The notes beneath the pieces are model-generated. The model did no database searches. It was not told the DNA's origin and was given only the letters and a program-made list of their open reading frames with translations. Below are positions 62,689-64,000 of a stretch of DNA of 64,000 nucleotides, piece after piece; positions within the stretch are counted from its first letter, which is position 1, and each line of letters begins with the position of its first letter. Both the position numbers and the translations under genes were made by a program. This DNA comes from Persicaria tinctoria (lineage: Eukaryota; Streptophyta; Magnoliopsida; Caryophyllales; Polygonaceae), in NCBI GenBank assembly GCA_037127255.1, contig JBANSL010000017.1:73098857-73162856 (forward strand). The letters are read 5' to 3'.

Positions 62689-64000
62689 AGAGAAAAAAGA
62701 AAAAATGCACTCCTTAATTATGAAGTCATACTCCATTGTGTAGCCTTTTCTTTGACTTCAACTATCACAAGTGAAAAAAAAATCCAAACATTATAAGAAA
62801 CTTCAATTACATCATGTTTTTTTTAAAATAAAAGGGAACAAAATAAGACTTCAAAATTTACAATTTTAGCACACTTTAGATCTCATGGAATTGGTAAAAT
62901 AACTCCATATGAACACGCTATCAATCGCTATCGCTTGCCGTCTCCCTGACGGTGAAATATCGTGTCAGTGGCGCTTGCTATCCACGTTCTTCCGCCGAGT
63001 CTTTTATCCTCGCTCAGTCGATCTTTTGTCTAGTTCTTAGCTTATCAAATTGGTTTCTTCGTTTTGCTTTGGTTGATCGGTTCATGGTTCGTGGTTCGTT
63101 GTATCATGACGGTCTGTCCATCTAGCATTCCTTGCGCCTTCTCAATGTACCAGACTTTGATATTTTGAATTCTTACTTAATAAAAAAAAACGAATGTCAA
63201 ACTATATGTTTTTTTCGTATAAATATGTTAATATTCTGGCTAATAATTTAAAAATCAAAGTTTAATAATCTAATAATTTGCAATGTGTATTATTTTCCAC
63301 AAATATATGTTAACCGGATTGATATTTGTAATTACTAACTAGCACCGGTCAAAATTGATTTACAGGTTGGAACTTACTTTGTTGACTAATCTTATAACTT
63401 GTACCCCACCCCATGTGCTTATGTGCTAACTTTATTGTTCAATCAGCCTCCGTGGAAGCTTGAACAGGCGATCTGGTCGTTGTAGACGTGCTTTTCTTTA
63501 CCATGTCATTGGCTACATTTCCATAATTAATTTTTATTTATTTTTTGAGTAAATTGCACACAACTATCTTATTTATACCATTTTCGGCGAAATTTTCAAC
63601 AATAACAACAATTTCAGTATCAGTATGTTTTTGCTAAAAATGGGGCCTGATAAGTCGAATTCTATACATTCTTTTATCGATTAGGTCAAGAGGGTATTTT
63701 CGAGGGAATTAGGGTAATTGATATGGTAGTACTTGAGTTGAGAGTGGCTAGCTATGAGTGACGTCGGAGTGTATAAAGACATTTTTTTTTACCGATGCTC
63801 CTTTTTTTCTCACTTATTTATTTATCTATTTGTATGTTTATTTTAAAATTATACATTGAACTGCTCTTTATCTACACCATCACCCACACATATTTTTACA
63901 CATACGTAAGTCTGGTAAATCGAGAGTGGGCAAAGAGCGTTAGACGGATAAATCGTCAAAATACAACTGACAATCACAACAATCCATAATCTATGAACTA
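62689..64000. other. Intergenic DNA at the right edge
   Basis: 62930-63191 has moderately GC-rich text ending CTTACTTAATAAAAAAAAA, which looks like a LINE 3' end, but no coding motif remains. The rest is AT-rich without features. Confidence 0.5.

Overview
The window is nuclear DNA of a flowering plant, most likely a eudicot (the lineage below that is not resolved). The evidence is spliced genes with GT-AG introns, plant-only families (a Mediator MED32 subunit, a multiple-C2 MCTP/QUIRKY-type protein, an FVE/MSI4-type WD40 protein), long AT-rich intergenic DNA, and a dense load of plant transposons (LINEs, SINEs, Stowaway, Harbinger and hAT MITEs, Helitrons, MULE-type foldbacks). No bacterial, organellar or viral block was seen.

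Layout: 1-557 is the 3' end of a GH35 beta-galactosidase gene (+). 0.9-7.4 kb is intergenic, with a SINE, a broken RNase H fragment, hAT-like inverted-repeat elements and gene-like debris. 8.2-10.8 kb is a decayed LINE. 11.4-11.9 kb is a small intronless gene of unknown function with ACGT-core promoter motifs. 12.4-13.9 kb holds a Stowaway MITE, an RNase H fragment and a Harbinger MITE.

The centre (about 14.5-35.1 kb) is a head-to-tail tandem duplication. Each unit carries a 15-exon FVE/MSI4-like gene on the minus strand (15490-20482 and 28255-33233). I could reconstruct every exon of both. Copy 1 gives 485 codons. Copy 2 gives 478 codons only if a shifted intron-9 acceptor is used. Because the units are paralogous, each serves as the empty site for insertions in the other: a 5.5-kb LINE, a truncated SINE and tiny retro-tail insertions in unit 1; a Harbinger MITE, a hAT-like element and an expanded 35-bp array in unit 2. 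The LINE sits 5 bp beyond the putative TATA box of copy 1, so the two paralogs now have different upstream regions.

Downstream are a four-exon gene for the small oligosaccharyltransferase subunit OST5/TMEM258 (36655-38881, -), whose start codon is alone in its coding exon; a two-exon MCTP/QUIRKY-type gene (40476-43444, +); and a nuclear gene for organellar ribosomal protein S16 (44361-45733, -).

From 46.5 to 59.2 kb the window is almost entirely transposon-derived: a Harbinger-type element, an LTR-retrotransposon end, a CATCA-rich array, a cluster of related Helitrons, a MULE-like foldback (9-bp target duplication) nested in one Helitron, and a 1.2-kb foldback. At 59.2-60.1 kb is an inverted, truncated copy of the S16 5' region. 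It lies directly upstream of the intact MED32 gene (60656-61078, +). A DEAH-helicase exon fragment and a full-length tRNA-derived SINE follow; the last 1.3 kb holds nothing recognised.

The genes form no operon or shared pathway. The coherent story is local genome evolution: gene duplication followed by divergent transposon loads, and two promoters (MSI4-like copy 1, MED32) bordered by recent rearrangements.
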